Of a stretch of 64,000 nt of DNA, positions 53,753 to 62,647 are shown one piece after another (the stretch's first letter is position 1; each line of letters opens with the position of its first letter). The notes under the pieces were generated by a model. That model did no database searches and was not told where the DNA came from. It worked only from the letters and a program-made list of their open reading frames with translations. Position numbers and translations under genes: made by a program. Origin of the DNA: Pseudomonas sp. Q11 (GTDB lineage: Bacteria > Pseudomonadota > Gammaproteobacteria > Pseudomonadales > Pseudomonadaceae); assembly GCF_024494355.1 (NCBI RefSeq), contig NZ_JAKNQY010000008.1:62001-126000 (forward strand), in the 5' to 3' direction.

Positions 53753-53767
53753 CGGAAATTTGCACTG

Positions 53768-53797
53768 AAAAAGGAGGTCCTGATGGACCTCCTTTTT
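53768..53797 (+). terminator. Terminator after valS
   Basis: AAAAAGGAGGTCC-tgat-GGACCTCCTTTTT: strong 8-bp GC stem with T-run, 16 bases after the valS stop. Confidence 0.92.
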
Positions 53798-53850
53798 TAT
53801 GCCCGGCCCTTTTTTCCAAACAATGAAGATCCCTTGTGGGGAGCGGGCTG

Positions 53851-53938
53851 TGTGGGAGCAAAGCTTGCTCGCGATCCAGGCGCTGCGGTCCTCAAGAGAC
53901 GGCGGCGGTTTCATCGCGGGCAAGCCTTGCTCCCACAC
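53851..53938. repeat. Family D REPIN, copy D4
   Basis: TGTGGGAGCAAAGCTTGCTC ... GCGGGCAAGCCTTGCTCCCA; right arm slightly degenerate. Confidence 0.88.
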
Positions 53939-54030
53939 AGCCCCACATTTAAACCGCGCAGTCATCAAGACCGAGCCGGATGTGGGACAATGCCCGCCAC
54001 TTTTTGAGCCAGCCCCGAATCGACCCGCCC

Positions 54031-55050
54031 ATGACCGCCCCCCGCACGCCCAAACCCGCACGCCAGAAGCCCAAACCCGCCACCGAGGCCAAAGCGCCAC
54101 GGGAGAAGGCCAGCCTGCACCCGCGCAATCGCCACCAGGGTCATTACGACTTCCCGGCATTGATCAAGTCCACGCCCGAGTTGGCGAAGTTCGTGATCAT
54201 CAACCCATACGGCAAGGAAAGCATCGACTTCGCCAGCCCTGACGCTGTGCGAGTGTTCAACCGGGCGCTGCTCAAGTCCTTCTACGGCATCGCCCATTGG
54301 GACATTCCGGCGGACTACCTGTGCCCCCCAGTCCCCGGACGTGCGGACTATGTGCACTGCCTCGCCGATTTGCTGGCCAGCCACAACGAAGGTGAAATCC
54401 CCCGCGGGGCGGCGGTGAAAGTGCTGGACATCGGCACCGGCGCCAACTGCGTGTATCCGCTGATCGGCTACAGCGATTACCGCTGGCACTTCCTCGGTTC
54501 GGAGATCGACCCGACAGCCATCGCTTCGGCCAAGGCCATTGTCCAGTCCAACGGGCTGAACAAAGCCATCCAGTTGCGCCAGCAGGCCAACCGCAAGCAC
54601 ATTCTTTTGGGCTTGCTGGAAGAGGCCGAGCGGTTCGACCTGACGATGTGTAACCCGCCGTTCCACGCCTCCCTGGAGGAAGCCACCAAGGGCAGCCAGC
54701 GCAAATGGCGTGCCCTGGGCAAGGCCGATCCGAAACGCAAACTGCCGGTGCTGAACTTCGGTGGTCAGGCCGCAGAACTCTGGTGCGAGGGCGGGGAGGT
54801 CCGGTTCGTGACGCAGTTGATCAGCGAAAGCGCGCAGTTGGCCCAGCAGGTGCTGTGGTTCAGTACGCTGGTGTCGAAGGCATCTAACCTGCCGGCGATT
54901 CAAACAGCCTTGAAAAAGGCCGGGGCGCTACACAGCCAGGTCGTAGAAATGTCCCAAGGGCAGAAGCAGAGCCGCTTCGTGGCCTGGACCTTCCAGACCG
55001 AGGCCCAGCAACAGGCGTGGCGCCAGGCGCGTTGGGTTCGCAAGGACTAG
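54031..55050 (+). CDS. rlmF: 23S rRNA (adenine-1618-N6)-methyltransferase
   Basis: 339 residues. Methylates A1618 of 23S rRNA. A basic, proline-rich head ([20 protein letters not shown]) precedes the conserved [35 protein letters not shown], the SAM-binding [16 protein letters not shown], catalytic [22 protein letters not shown] and [15 protein letters not shown], all closely like E. coli RlmF. ATG at 54031 chosen; an ATG at 53980 in frame is an alternative. Confidence 0.94.
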   Translation: MTAPRTPKPARQKPKPATEAKAPREKASLHPRNRHQGHYDFPALIKSTPELAKFVIINPYGKESIDFASPDAVRVFNRALLKSFYGIAHWDIPADYLCPPVPGRADYVHCLADLLASHNEGEIPRGAAVKVLDIGTGANCVYPLIGYSDYRWHFLGSEIDPTAIASAKAIVQSNGLNKAIQLRQQANRKHILLGLLEEAERFDLTMCNPPFHASLEEATKGSQRKWRALGKADPKRKLPVLNFGGQAAELWCEGGEVRFVTQLISESAQLAQQVLWFSTLVSKASNLPAIQTALKKAGALHSQVVEMSQGQKQSRFVAWTFQTEAQQQAWRQARWVRKD

Positions 55051-55068
55051 AAAGGCACTGCTGCACTG

Positions 55069-55170
55069 TAGGAGCTGCCGAGCGAAGCGAGGCTGCGATC
55101 TTTTGATCTTTCCCTTGAGATTCAACTGTCAGGGAAAAGATCGCAGCCTCGCTTCGCTCGGCAGCTCCTA
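55069..55170. repeat. Family A repeat, copy A5
   Basis: TAGGAGCTGCCGAGCGAAGC ... GCTTCGCTCGGCAGCTCCTA: the best-preserved palindrome of family A in the window, with near-perfect arms, 18 bp after rlmF. Confidence 0.88.
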
Positions 55171-55186
55171 CGGTTTCCAAGGCAAT

Positions 55187-55226
55187 AAAAAACCGTGCCC
55201 GGATCACTCCGCAGCACGGTTTTTTT
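55187..55226 (-). terminator. Terminator of hupN (bidirectional)
   Basis: AAAAAACCGTGC-ccggatcactccgca-GCACGGTTTTTT: stem with A-run and T-run just after the hupN stop, able to act on both strands. Confidence 0.9.
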
Positions 55227-55238
55227 ATTGCAGCAGTC

Positions 55239-55520
55239 TTACTTGTTGACCGCGTCGGTCAGGCCTTTGGCCACAACCAGCTTGATTACTTTCTTGGCAG
55301 CGATTTCGATGGCGGCGCCAGTCGAAGGGTTGCGGCCGGTACGGGCAGGACGCTCGGTGACTTTCAGCTTACCGATACCTGGCAAGGTGATTTCGCCGCC
55401 ATTTTCCAGCTGATCGGCAACGATCTGACCCAGTTGGTCCAAAGCATTACGCGCGGTGGTTTTCGGTGCGTCGATAGCTTCAGCGATGTCAGCGATCAGT
55501 TGGTCTTTAGTAAGAGCCAT
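55239..55520 (-). CDS. hupN: HU-family DNA-binding protein HupN
   Basis: 93 residues, nucleoid protein that bends DNA as a dimer. HU pattern: MALTKDQLIADIAEAIDAPKTTARNALDQL, the beta arm with GIGKLKVTERPARTGRNPSTGAAIEI containing the intercalating Pro, and AAKKVIKLVVAKGL. The place next to rlmF and ndpA matches the hupN locus of P. putida (from memory), rather than hupA or hupB. ATG at 55520; the 27-bp in-frame extension lacks similarity. Divergent from ndpA. Confidence 0.9.
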   Translation of the reverse strand: MALTKDQLIADIAEAIDAPKTTARNALDQLGQIVADQLENGGEITLPGIGKLKVTERPARTGRNPSTGAAIEIAAKKVIKLVVAKGLTDAVNK

Positions 55521-55914
55521 GTAGTGTTCCTTCCCTATCAAATTCATATGGATTGCAGAGTGCAGTGTCAGCCATCGAGCCCGATCTCATTGATCAGGCA
55601 CCCTCGGCAATCACCACGACGGATCGGGGTAATAGATGCCGAAAACCGGGTTTGGTTCGACCTGACAGATGCTGAATGCACGCTTAACGCAGTGACTTCG
55701 CGTAAGACCGGGCAAAACTAGCACAACGCCTGTGAAATATCCGCCTCTAGCTACCCATTTGGTCAGCTTTCTTGCGCTAAAACGGTAAAAAAATGCATAT
55801 GGCGTGTCGGACAGGTCCGAAAGGGGCATTGAAGGGTTCTAAAACCAGTGTTTGCGGTACACTGGGCCTTTTTTGGGGAGCGCGCCCTCCTCTCTTTCAT
55901 CAGCCGAGAAATCC
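55521..55914. other. hupN-ndpA divergent gap
   Basis: No gene seen. Holds the promoters of both divergent genes. No REP repeat or clear operator is visible. Confidence 0.4.
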
Positions 55915-56919
55915 ATGCCGATCCGTCATTGCATCGTCCACCTGATCGACAAAAAACCCGACGGCACACCTGCCGTGCTCCATGCCCGTGACTCCGAGCT
56001 GAGCGAGTCCACGGCCATCGAGAACATGCTCGCCGACCTCAACGAGAGCTACAACGCCAAGCAAGGTAAGGCCTGGGGCTTCTTCCATGCCGAGTCCGGG
56101 GCGCATCCGTTCAGTGGCTGGCTGAAGGAATACCTTGACGGTGGCAAGGATTTCACCGCGTTCAGTCGCGTGGCGGTGGAGCACCTGCAAAAGCTGATGG
56201 AGGAGTCCAACCTGTCGGTGGGCGGCCACGTGTTGTTTGCGCATTATCAACAGGGCATGACCGATTACCTGGCGATCGCCCTGCTGCACCACAGCGAAGG
56301 CGTGGCGGTCACCGATGAACTGGACGTGACCCCGTCCCGTCACCTTGACCTGGGCCAGTTGCACCTGGCGGCGCGAATCAATGTGTCGGAATGGCAGAAC
56401 AACAAGCAGTCCAGGCAGTACATCTCGTTCATCAAGGGCAAGAACGGCAAGAAAGTCTCGGAGTACTTCCGCGACTTCATCGGTTGCCAGGAAGGCGTCG
56501 ACGGTCCCGGCGAAACCCGCACCCTGCTCAAGGCCTTCAGTGACTTCGTCGAAAGCGAAGACCTGCCTGAAGACGATGCCCGGGAAAAGACCAAGACCCT
56601 GGTGGATTACGCCAGCAGCCAGGCCAAGCTCGGCGAGCCGATGGGCCTGGAAGAACTGTCCGAGCTGATCGACGAAGATCGCCCGAAAGCCTTCTACGAT
56701 CACATCCGCAACAAGGACTACGGGTTGTCGCCGGAAATCCCAGCGGATAAACGCACCCTCAACCAGTTCCGCCGCTTCACCGGCCGCGCCGAAGGCTTGT
56801 CCATCAGCTTCGAAGCCCACCTGCTGGGCTCCAAGATCGAATATGACGAGGAAGCCGGGACGCTGATCATCAAGGGGTTGCCCACGTCGCTGACCGACCA
56901 GCTCAAGCGCCGTAACTGA
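55915..56919 (+). CDS. ndpA: Nucleoid-associated protein NdpA (YejK family)
   Basis: 334 residues. [28 protein letters not shown] is the conserved start; [39 protein letters not shown] and [30 protein letters not shown] are hallmark stretches. Associates with the nucleoid; biochemical role not established. ATG at 55915. Its stop overlaps the start of the glutaredoxin gene by one base. Confidence 0.93.
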   Translation: MPIRHCIVHLIDKKPDGTPAVLHARDSELSESTAIENMLADLNESYNAKQGKAWGFFHAESGAHPFSGWLKEYLDGGKDFTAFSRVAVEHLQKLMEESNLSVGGHVLFAHYQQGMTDYLAIALLHHSEGVAVTDELDVTPSRHLDLGQLHLAARINVSEWQNNKQSRQYISFIKGKNGKKVSEYFRDFIGCQEGVDGPGETRTLLKAFSDFVESEDLPEDDAREKTKTLVDYASSQAKLGEPMGLEELSELIDEDRPKAFYDHIRNKDYGLSPEIPADKRTLNQFRRFTGRAEGLSISFEAHLLGSKIEYDEEAGTLIIKGLPTSLTDQLKRRN

Positions 56920-57275
56920 TGCTCGCAAAGGTACTGAAGAAGTTTCTACTGATTCTGCTGGTGGTTGTGGCGTACCAGAACTGGGGCAAGATCGAGCGGG
57001 TGTTCAACCCCTCGCAAATGCTGCCTGAACAGATCAGGGCCAATGCCCGGGTCGTGCTGTATGCCACCGACTGGTGCGGTTACTGCAAGGCGACCCGGCG
57101 ATTCCTCGATGAAAAAGGCGTGCCCTATCGCGAATTCGATATCGAGAAAGATGCCCAGGCGCGCAAGGCCTATGAGGCGTTGGGTGGGCGCGGGATCCCG
57201 ATTCTGGATGTGAATGGCACGCTGATTCGTGGGTTTGAGCCGCAGAACATTCTCAAGGCACTGTCCGCGAAATAG
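56919..57275 (+). CDS. Membrane-anchored glutaredoxin-family protein
   Basis: 118 residues. One N-terminal membrane span (FLLILLVVVAYQNW, residues 9-22) is followed by a glutaredoxin fold: ARVVLYATDWCGYCKATRRFLDEKGVPYREFDIEKD with redox pair C53-C56 (CGYC), and the cis-Pro loop GGRGIPILDVNG. The anchor and CGYC pair suggest thiol-disulfide exchange at the inner membrane; side not certain. Start overlaps ndpA stop (TGATG), so translationally coupled. Confidence 0.85.
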   Translation: MLAKVLKKFLLILLVVVAYQNWGKIERVFNPSQMLPEQIRANARVVLYATDWCGYCKATRRFLDEKGVPYREFDIEKDAQARKAYEALGGRGIPILDVNGTLIRGFEPQNILKALSAK

Positions 57276-57312
57276 GTTTGTCCGCTAGCGATGGTGCTGG
57301 GTCTGATGGCCT

Positions 57313-57408
57313 CATCGCGAGCAGGCTCGCTCCCACAGGGATTCGCGGCGGACGCGAATCCTGTTACCACTGCAAATCCAGTGTGGGAGCGAGCCTGCTC
57401 GCGATGGC
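57313..57408. repeat. Family C REPIN with outward arms, copy C5
   Basis: CATCGCGAGCAGGCTCGCTC at 57313 and TGTGGGAGCGAGCCTGCTCG at 57382: the arms face opposite to copies C1 and C4. Confidence 0.88.
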
Positions 57409-57436
57409 GGCGCACCGGTCATCCCCTCAATGAAGA

Positions 57437-58372
57437 TCAGACCGCCTCAATCCGAAACCCGAACCGCGGAAAGTGCACATGCACCACCCCGCCAAGCGCG
57501 TCTTCACGACGCAGGATCAGCTCTTCACGACCGGCAAACAACAACTCTCCAACCACCGGGTCGACGCCATAATCAGTGGCGGCGATCGCCACCTGCTGTC
57601 CTTTCGTGAACCCATTCGGCTCCTCGAATGACTCATCCGGCAGCGCTGCCGGCGTAGCGTTGCGAGCCACTTCCAAAGCCTCTTCGGAACGCATTGCGTT
57701 CGACGCGCCATGGCCAAAACCCAGCACCCGCGCCAACCATGCCGAAATCGCCGGGTAGGCGTCCACCAGCGGCGAGGTCACCGGGGTGCCCTTGAGAAAC
57801 CACAGCGGATGGGCCATGGCGAAGTCGGCAATCGACGGTTCACCTAACAGGAAATCACCCTCCTCGCGCTGCAACTGTTGCTCAAGACGCGCCATGATCG
57901 TCGGCCATTGGTGCTTGGCCTGTTCGGCAGACAGACGCGTGGTCGTGCCGCCACTGAACAGCCCGGCACGGTCGCTGATGAATGTCTTGATGGCTTCAGG
58001 CGATAGCTTGGCGAAACGCACCGCCACCGACTCCGGCTGGAACACCAGGCTCACCGCATGCTGAAACACCACCGAATCAGCCCATGCGGCAAAAGACGCT
58101 GCGATCATCTCCCGGCCTTCGGGAAACAGCGCCGGCGAAGTTTTTTCCTGCTCCAGCCGGCGGGCGATCAGCGCCGTATCGCAATAAACATCGGCGCCGA
58201 TCTGCAGCACCGGGGTCTTGCGATAGCCACCCGTCAGAGCCGTCAAATCGGGTTTGGGCATCATCGGTGGGATATGCACCGAACGCCAGGACAGGCCCTT
58301 GAAACCCAGCAGCAAACGGACTTTCTCCGCGAAGGGAGACGCCGGGTAATGATGAAGAATCAACTCTGACAT
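57437..58372 (-). CDS. Glutathione S-transferase family protein
   Basis: 311 residues. N-terminal thioredoxin-like domain (ELILHHYPASPFAEKVRLLLGFKGLSWRSVHIPPMM, TGGYRKTPVLQIGADVYCDTALIARRLE) as in GSTs, then an all-helical domain and an extra C-terminal stretch (VARNATPAALPDESFEEPNG to the end) that makes it longer than usual GSTs (~210). The extension is beta-rich with GQQVAIAATDYGVDPVVGEL. Substrate unknown. ATG at 58372. Confidence 0.85.
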   Translation of the reverse strand: MSELILHHYPASPFAEKVRLLLGFKGLSWRSVHIPPMMPKPDLTALTGGYRKTPVLQIGADVYCDTALIARRLEQEKTSPALFPEGREMIAASFAAWADSVVFQHAVSLVFQPESVAVRFAKLSPEAIKTFISDRAGLFSGGTTTRLSAEQAKHQWPTIMARLEQQLQREEGDFLLGEPSIADFAMAHPLWFLKGTPVTSPLVDAYPAISAWLARVLGFGHGASNAMRSEEALEVARNATPAALPDESFEEPNGFTKGQQVAIAATDYGVDPVVGELLFAGREELILRREDALGGVVHVHFPRFGFRIEAV

Positions 58373-58451
58373 GAGATTCGCCACTGCAGGAAGGAAGTCT
58401 TGCAGCTTAGCGCGCCTGGCCGGACCAGCCTACCGGCCTGATAAAGGCCTA

Positions 58452-58775
58452 TCAGCCAGGCTGATGAAGCGACAGCGCACTGGCCACCAGGCATTCCTTG
58501 GCGCTTTTCTTGAGTTTCTTGATCAGTCGCTCCTGGCGCAGCGCTTCACCCTTGTCACGACAGACTTCGGTATACACCAGCGCCACTGCCGGGCTGGAGA
58601 GAAAAAAACGCGCACCCTTGCCGCTTTGATGCTTGGCGAAACGCCGCACCGGGTCATCACTGATGCCGCAGTACAGCGAGCCATTGGCGGCCCGTACCAG
58701 GTAGACGAACCAAGGTTTGCCCGGTTCGGCTGCGACTTGCCCGGACAGTTCGGAGGATGGGTTGGCGGTCGTCAC
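58452..58775 (-). CDS. GIY-YIG nuclease-like protein (YhbQ group)
   Basis: 107 residues. GIY-YIG type core: [37 protein letters not shown], with the VYLV...LYCGIS strands and the catalytic Arg and Glu region [21 protein letters not shown]. Role in DNA metabolism is inferred from the fold. GTG start at 58775, no clear Shine-Dalgarno; 42 bp after the NTF2-like gene on the same strand. Confidence 0.82.
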   Translation of the reverse strand: MTTANPSSELSGQVAAEPGKPWFVYLVRAANGSLYCGISDDPVRRFAKHQSGKGARFFLSSPAVALVYTEVCRDKGEALRQERLIKKLKKSAKECLVASALSLHQPG

Positions 58776-58816
58776 AGGATGTTCAACAGGCGTGTAGGAA
58801 ACAAGCCGCGATCTTA

Positions 58817-59287
58817 TCAGCGACTGGCCTGGAACGCCCGTAGCCCCTTGAGCGCCTGGGCCCTGACGGCGTTGCGCACCAGCGGCGTCCAACCCAGCAA
58901 CAGGCCCTTGGTGCCCAACGCCTGGCGGGACCAGCGCCACAGATCAAAGCTGTCATGGTGTTCGCAGATCTTGCCATCGCGAAAGACAAAGCGTGCCTGG
59001 ATGTCATTGACCACGATGTTGCCGGTCTGGCTGAACAGGTACGTCGCCACCCAGTGCGCACCGCCGGTACGCTCATCGCTGCGCACGTTATCGAAGGTCA
59101 GGGAAAAATCCTTGGCCCGGGTCGTCAACATACGCCACATGTCGCCGGCATCGCGCCCGCGCAGTTCGCCAAACGCCGGGTCGCTGAACACCACGTCGTC
59201 GGTGTAGCAGGCGCTCATGGCGTCGGCGTCCAGGCGCTGGAAGGCCTGATAAAAACGGGTGATCAAGGCGTTGTGGGCATCACTCAT
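58817..59287 (-). CDS. NTF2-like / SnoaL-type protein
   Basis: 156 residues. Cone-shaped NTF2-like fold pattern: [38 protein letters not shown], then [18 protein letters not shown] and [28 protein letters not shown]. Enzyme or ligand-binding; specific function unknown. ATG at 59287. Confidence 0.82.
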   Translation of the reverse strand: MSDAHNALITRFYQAFQRLDADAMSACYTDDVVFSDPAFGELRGRDAGDMWRMLTTRAKDFSLTFDNVRSDERTGGAHWVATYLFSQTGNIVVNDIQARFVFRDGKICEHHDSFDLWRWSRQALGTKGLLLGWTPLVRNAVRAQALKGLRAFQASR

Positions 59288-59374
59288 GGACCGGCTCCGA
59301 AAAACGTTTCAGTAAGCCTGCACGATAATCGGCCGCCGCGGAGAAGACCATCGTCATTCGCCATGAAAATGATA

Positions 59375-60703
59375 TCAACGAAGGTCAGTGACTCTTTCGC
59401 TCTCGACCCCGACGTACAACGCCCGGCCTGCGCCGATACCCGCGATGATCGCCCCCAGGCCAACCAGGCCGAAGATCCAGCCGAGGGCATTCCAGCCGCC
59501 GGTCAAGTCGTGGACAACCCCGACCGCGAACGGCCCCATGGACGCCAATGTATAGCCGAAACCTTGGGCCATGCTGGAAAGGTTCGCGGCCACATGGGCG
59601 TCCCGCGAGCGCAGCACGATCAGCGTCAGAGCCAGGCTGAACGTTGCTCCCTGGCCGAGCCCCAGCAGGATCGCCCAACCCCACAAGCCTTCAATAGGCG
59701 CATAGAGGCATCCGAACAGCCCGCCAAGGGTCATGACCATGACGATCACAATGGCTAGGCGCTGATCCTTGCCCCGGGTCGCCAGCCAGGGCGCCGCCAG
59801 GGAACTGATCAGTTGCACGATGACCGAGCCGGACAACACCAGCCCCGCCTGGGTTGGCGTCAGGCCACGGCCAATGAGGATCGACGGCAGCCACCCGAAC
59901 ACGATGTAGGCCAGGGACGACTGCAACCCCATGTACAACGTCACCTGCCAGGCCAACGGGTCACGCAGCAAACCGCGAACCCGATACGCCACCTGATGAG
60001 CACCGTGTTTCTGGCCCACTTGCGGTAGCCAGAACACGGCGGCCAGCAGCGCCGGCACTACCCAGAACCCCAGGCCCATCGCCCAACTGTGCCCCAGATG
60101 CTCGCTCAACGGCACAGTGGCCCCGGCCGCCATTGCCGCCCCCAGGCACAGCGCCATGGTGTAGACGCCAGTCATGGCGCCGGCGTGTTTGGCGAAATCA
60201 CGCTTGACGATGCCCGGCAACAGCACACCGATCACGCCAATGCTCGCACCGGCCAGGATGCTGCCAGCAAACAGGCCGACCTGGCCGAATGAACTGCGCA
60301 AAATGATCCCGCCGGCCAGGGCCAGCAAGATCCCCAACACCACGCGTTCGGCTCCAAAGCGCCGCGCCAGCACCGGCGCCAGCGGTGCGAACAGGCCCAG
60401 GCAAAGCACTGGCAAGGTGGTCAGCAAACCGGCCTGGGCAGCCGACAAGCCAAGGCTTGTTGAAACTTCGCTGAGCAGCGGGGCCATGCTCGACAGCGCC
60501 GGACGCAGGTTCAGCGCTACCAGGATCAACCCGAGCAGTAACAGCCAGGGTTTGCGCAGCAATGGATGGGCCTGCTGGGTCTGCTCATCATCGGTTTCGG
60601 CGTCGATCAGCAAATGTTCAAGCTCTGCGGCGCGTTTTGGCGTTGTCGGAGTCGTGCGGTCAAGCGTATCGCGGGACATGGAAAGCTCTGGTTCAGGGTT
60701 CAT
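59375..60703 (-). CDS. MFS transporter, CynX/NimT family
   Basis: 442 residues (434 if the ATG at 60679 is used, which has AGAGC before it). About twelve membrane spans after a ~50-residue cytoplasmic head (PTTPKRAAELEHLLIDAETD). ALNLRPALSSMAPLLSEV and LLTTLPVLCLGLFAPLAPVLARRFGAERVV are typical of the CynX/NimT (cyanate, nitroimidazole) group, and GATFSLALTLIVLRSRDA of the second half. Substrate unknown. The upstream gap carries a possible broken gene. Confidence 0.85.
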   Translation of the reverse strand: MNPEPELSMSRDTLDRTTPTTPKRAAELEHLLIDAETDDEQTQQAHPLLRKPWLLLLGLILVALNLRPALSSMAPLLSEVSTSLGLSAAQAGLLTTLPVLCLGLFAPLAPVLARRFGAERVVLGILLALAGGIILRSSFGQVGLFAGSILAGASIGVIGVLLPGIVKRDFAKHAGAMTGVYTMALCLGAAMAAGATVPLSEHLGHSWAMGLGFWVVPALLAAVFWLPQVGQKHGAHQVAYRVRGLLRDPLAWQVTLYMGLQSSLAYIVFGWLPSILIGRGLTPTQAGLVLSGSVIVQLISSLAAPWLATRGKDQRLAIVIVMVMTLGGLFGCLYAPIEGLWGWAILLGLGQGATFSLALTLIVLRSRDAHVAANLSSMAQGFGYTLASMGPFAVGVVHDLTGGWNALGWIFGLVGLGAIIAGIGAGRALYVGVESERVTDLR

Positions 60704-60923
60704 TGATCAACGGTCGGCCAAAGGTCTTAACCCGTGAACGAGCCTGTTGTTCGACGGCATCGAGGATTTCGATGTGCAAGTCGTACACATGTCGATGACG
60801 AGGGACGAGGTTGAGGCTGCGGTGCAACTGCGCGCCGATTACGCTGGGGAAGTAGCGATAGCGCTCACTGAGTGCATGGGTTGAATTTTCTGACAGATTA
60901 GTCAGCTTCTTGTAGGACGGCAA
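60693..60923 (-). pseudogene. Possible remnant of a regulator gene
   Basis: A 76-codon frame directly before the transporter gene. Its end (LVPRHRHVYDLHIEILDAVEQQ) looks like a helical C-terminus of the kind found in GntR-type regulators, and its stop lies just inside the transporter start region, as for a co-transcribed gene. The beginning matches nothing I know. It may be the tail of a decayed regulator or chance. Confidence 0.3.
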
Positions 60924-60970
60924 CCGCCTAAGGTCAAGGCGAGGGAAAGGAGTGAAATTTTCGATTGGTC
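60924..60970. other. Short gap before mqsR
   Basis: No gene seen. Together with 60971-61016 it should hold the mqsRA promoter. Confidence 0.3.
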
Positions 60971-60995
60971 AAAATTACCCTTTAAGGGTAATTTT
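60971..60995. promoter_or_regulatory. mqsRA operator palindrome
   Basis: AAAATTACCCTT-T-AAGGGTAATTTT, a perfect 25-bp palindrome 22 bp before the mqsR start. E. coli MqsA binds AACCT-N(2-4)-AGGTT; ACCCT-TTA-AGGGT here is a close variant, so autorepression by MqsA is likely. Confidence 0.8.
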
Positions 60996-61016
60996 AAGGA
61001 CAAGGCACACAGTTCT

Positions 61017-61328
61017 ATGGAAAAGAGCACACCCCACTACGACCTGGCAGTGGTCAAGGCAGAAGTCCTCAGGCTGGGGAGCAAGGCATTCACAATGAGC
61101 GCTCAGGAAGGCGGTCGAAGAATGTCGTTAAGCACTGCCCGGATGCTGCGAATCATTGCCTCGCTGGAGTGCCGGATGCTGCACAAATCGATGACGACCT
61201 ATGCCGATCATCGAGTCTGGCAGGACGTTTATCACACAACATTTCAGGATCGGGAGATTTACATCAAGGTGACCTACCGCCCTGGCGGTGGGCATCCGGC
61301 AGTCTCCTTCAAGGAGAAAGACCAATGA
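61017..61328 (+). CDS. mqsR: Type II toxin MqsR (mRNA interferase)
   Basis: 103 residues. RelE-like ribonuclease that cuts mRNA at GCU in E. coli. MEKSTPHYDLAVVKAEVLRL matches the family start, and KSMTTYADHRVWQDVYH with the active-site K57, Q69, Y82 (IYIK) and K99 (SFKEK) matches E. coli K56, Q68, Y81 and K96. Length is slightly above the 98 of E. coli. Toxin gene first, antitoxin second; overlap ATGA. Confidence 0.95.
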   Translation: MEKSTPHYDLAVVKAEVLRLGSKAFTMSAQEGGRRMSLSTARMLRIIASLECRMLHKSMTTYADHRVWQDVYHTTFQDREIYIKVTYRPGGGHPAVSFKEKDQ

Positions 61329-61813
61329 AAACGCAGCAATGTGTCAACTGCGGTACTCAAGACGCAATGCAACACTTTGAGGGCCGTAGCTTTACCATCG
61401 ACTACAAGCAGGTAGCACGGCAGGTGCACGACATCGCCGGGTGGGAGTGCCGGGTCTGTGGTGAAATCGAATTTGATCACGACACCGACAGCGCGCAACG
61501 TTACTCCCGCGTGAGCGATCAGTTGCTCGAAGATTGCTCCCAGGCGATGGGGGCGGAGATGAAACGCATCCGCCGTAAACTGCACCTCACGCAAAAGGAC
61601 GCGGTGAAGCTGCTATCTGGCGGCGGACACAACGCCTTTTCCCGTTACGAGCGTGGCGAAATCGCCCCACCGCAACCATTGTTCATGTTGATGCGTCTGC
61701 TTGATCGTCACCCCCATCTGATGGCTGAGGTACACGCACTGAGCGAGGGCACCGATCTGAAGCAGTTGTTGGCGACCCGCCATCCGGAACAGAAAACTGT
61801 CCTGACACCCTGA
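61325..61813 (+). CDS. mqsA: Type II antitoxin MqsA
   Basis: 162 residues. N-terminal zinc domain (C6, C9, C42, C45) that binds MqsR, then a helix-turn-helix with KRIRRKLHLTQKDAVKLLSGGGHNAFSRYERGEIAPPQPLFMLMRLLDRHP. The Asn-Ala-Phe-Ser-Arg recognition part is the same as in E. coli MqsA. A C-terminal extension (EVHALSEGTDLKQLLATRHPEQ) of about 30 residues goes beyond the 131-residue E. coli protein. Start overlaps mqsR by 4 bp. Confidence 0.95.
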   Translation: MKTQQCVNCGTQDAMQHFEGRSFTIDYKQVARQVHDIAGWECRVCGEIEFDHDTDSAQRYSRVSDQLLEDCSQAMGAEMKRIRRKLHLTQKDAVKLLSGGGHNAFSRYERGEIAPPQPLFMLMRLLDRHPHLMAEVHALSEGTDLKQLLATRHPEQKTVLTP

Positions 61814-61830
61814 ATACCAGGAAAAAATAA

Positions 61831-61848
61831 ACCCGGACAAGTCCGGGT
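61831..61848. terminator. Hairpin between mqsA and aapP
   Basis: ACCCGGAC-aa-GTCCGGGT, 8-bp perfect stem between convergent genes, with A-rich sequence before it; T-run after it is weak (CTATTT). Confidence 0.7.
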
Positions 61849-61871
61849 CTATTTCAATGCCTAAGGCCGGA

Positions 61872-62636
61872 TCAATGCAGAATCTGGCTCAGGAACAGCT
61901 TGGTGCGCTCGTTCTGCGGGTTGTCGAAGAAGTCGTTCGGCGCGGCCTGTTCGACGATTTCCCCCTTGTCCATGAAGATCACGCGGTTGGCCACGGTGCG
62001 GGCAAAGCCCATTTCGTGGGTCACGCAAAGCATGGTCATGCCGTCTTCGGCCAGGCCGATCATGGTGTCCAGAACCTCTTTCACCATTTCCGGGTCGAGT
62101 GCCGAAGTCGGTTCGTCGAACAGCATGATTTTCGGTTTCATGCACAGGGCACGGGCGATGGCCACACGCTGCTGCTGGCCGCCGGAGAGCTGGCCCGGGT
62201 ATTTGTGCGCCTGCTCTGGAATGCGTACGCGCTCCAGGTAATGCATGGCGATTTCCTCGGCCTTGCGCTTGGGCATCTTGCGCACCCACATCGGCGCCAG
62301 GGTGCAGTTCTGCAGGATGGTCAAGTGCGGGAACAGGTTGAAGTGCTGGAACACCATGCCGACTTCACGGCGGATCGCTTCGATCTGCTTGAGGTCGTTG
62401 GTCAGTTCCACGCCATCGACCACGATGCGGCCCTGCTGGTGCTCTTCCAGGCGGTTGAGGCAGCGGATGGTGGTGGATTTGCCGGAACCCGACGGGCCGC
62501 ACAACACGATACGCTCGCCCTGCTGGACGTTCAGGTTGATGTCTTTCAACACGTGGAACTGGCCGTACCACTTGTTCACGCCCTGCATCTGAATAATGCC
62601 TTCAGGGCTCACAGGCTGTTTGATCGCTTCACTCAT
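61872..62636 (-). CDS. aapP: General L-amino acid ABC transporter ATP-binding protein
   Basis: 254 residues. ATPase of the AapJQMP uptake system. Walker [10 protein letters not shown] (residues 47-55), Q-loop [11 protein letters not shown], signature [15 protein letters not shown], Walker [16 protein letters not shown]-loop CVTHEMGFA. The gene order aapQ-aapM-aapP and the polar amino-acid subfamily sequence ([16 protein letters not shown]) support AapP. 11 bp after aapM. Confidence 0.93.
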   Translation of the reverse strand: MSEAIKQPVSPEGIIQMQGVNKWYGQFHVLKDINLNVQQGERIVLCGPSGSGKSTTIRCLNRLEEHQQGRIVVDGVELTNDLKQIEAIRREVGMVFQHFNLFPHLTILQNCTLAPMWVRKMPKRKAEEIAMHYLERVRIPEQAHKYPGQLSGGQQQRVAIARALCMKPKIMLFDEPTSALDPEMVKEVLDTMIGLAEDGMTMLCVTHEMGFARTVANRVIFMDKGEIVEQAAPNDFFDNPQNERTKLFLSQILH

Positions 62637-62647
62637 AAACTACGCTC

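Noticed and set aside
50747..54160. An open frame of 1137 codons antisense to valS
   Set aside because: It lies over valS on the other strand, has a low-complexity His/Gln/Asp-rich composition, and is explained by the high GC at third codon positions. valS has every synthetase motif.
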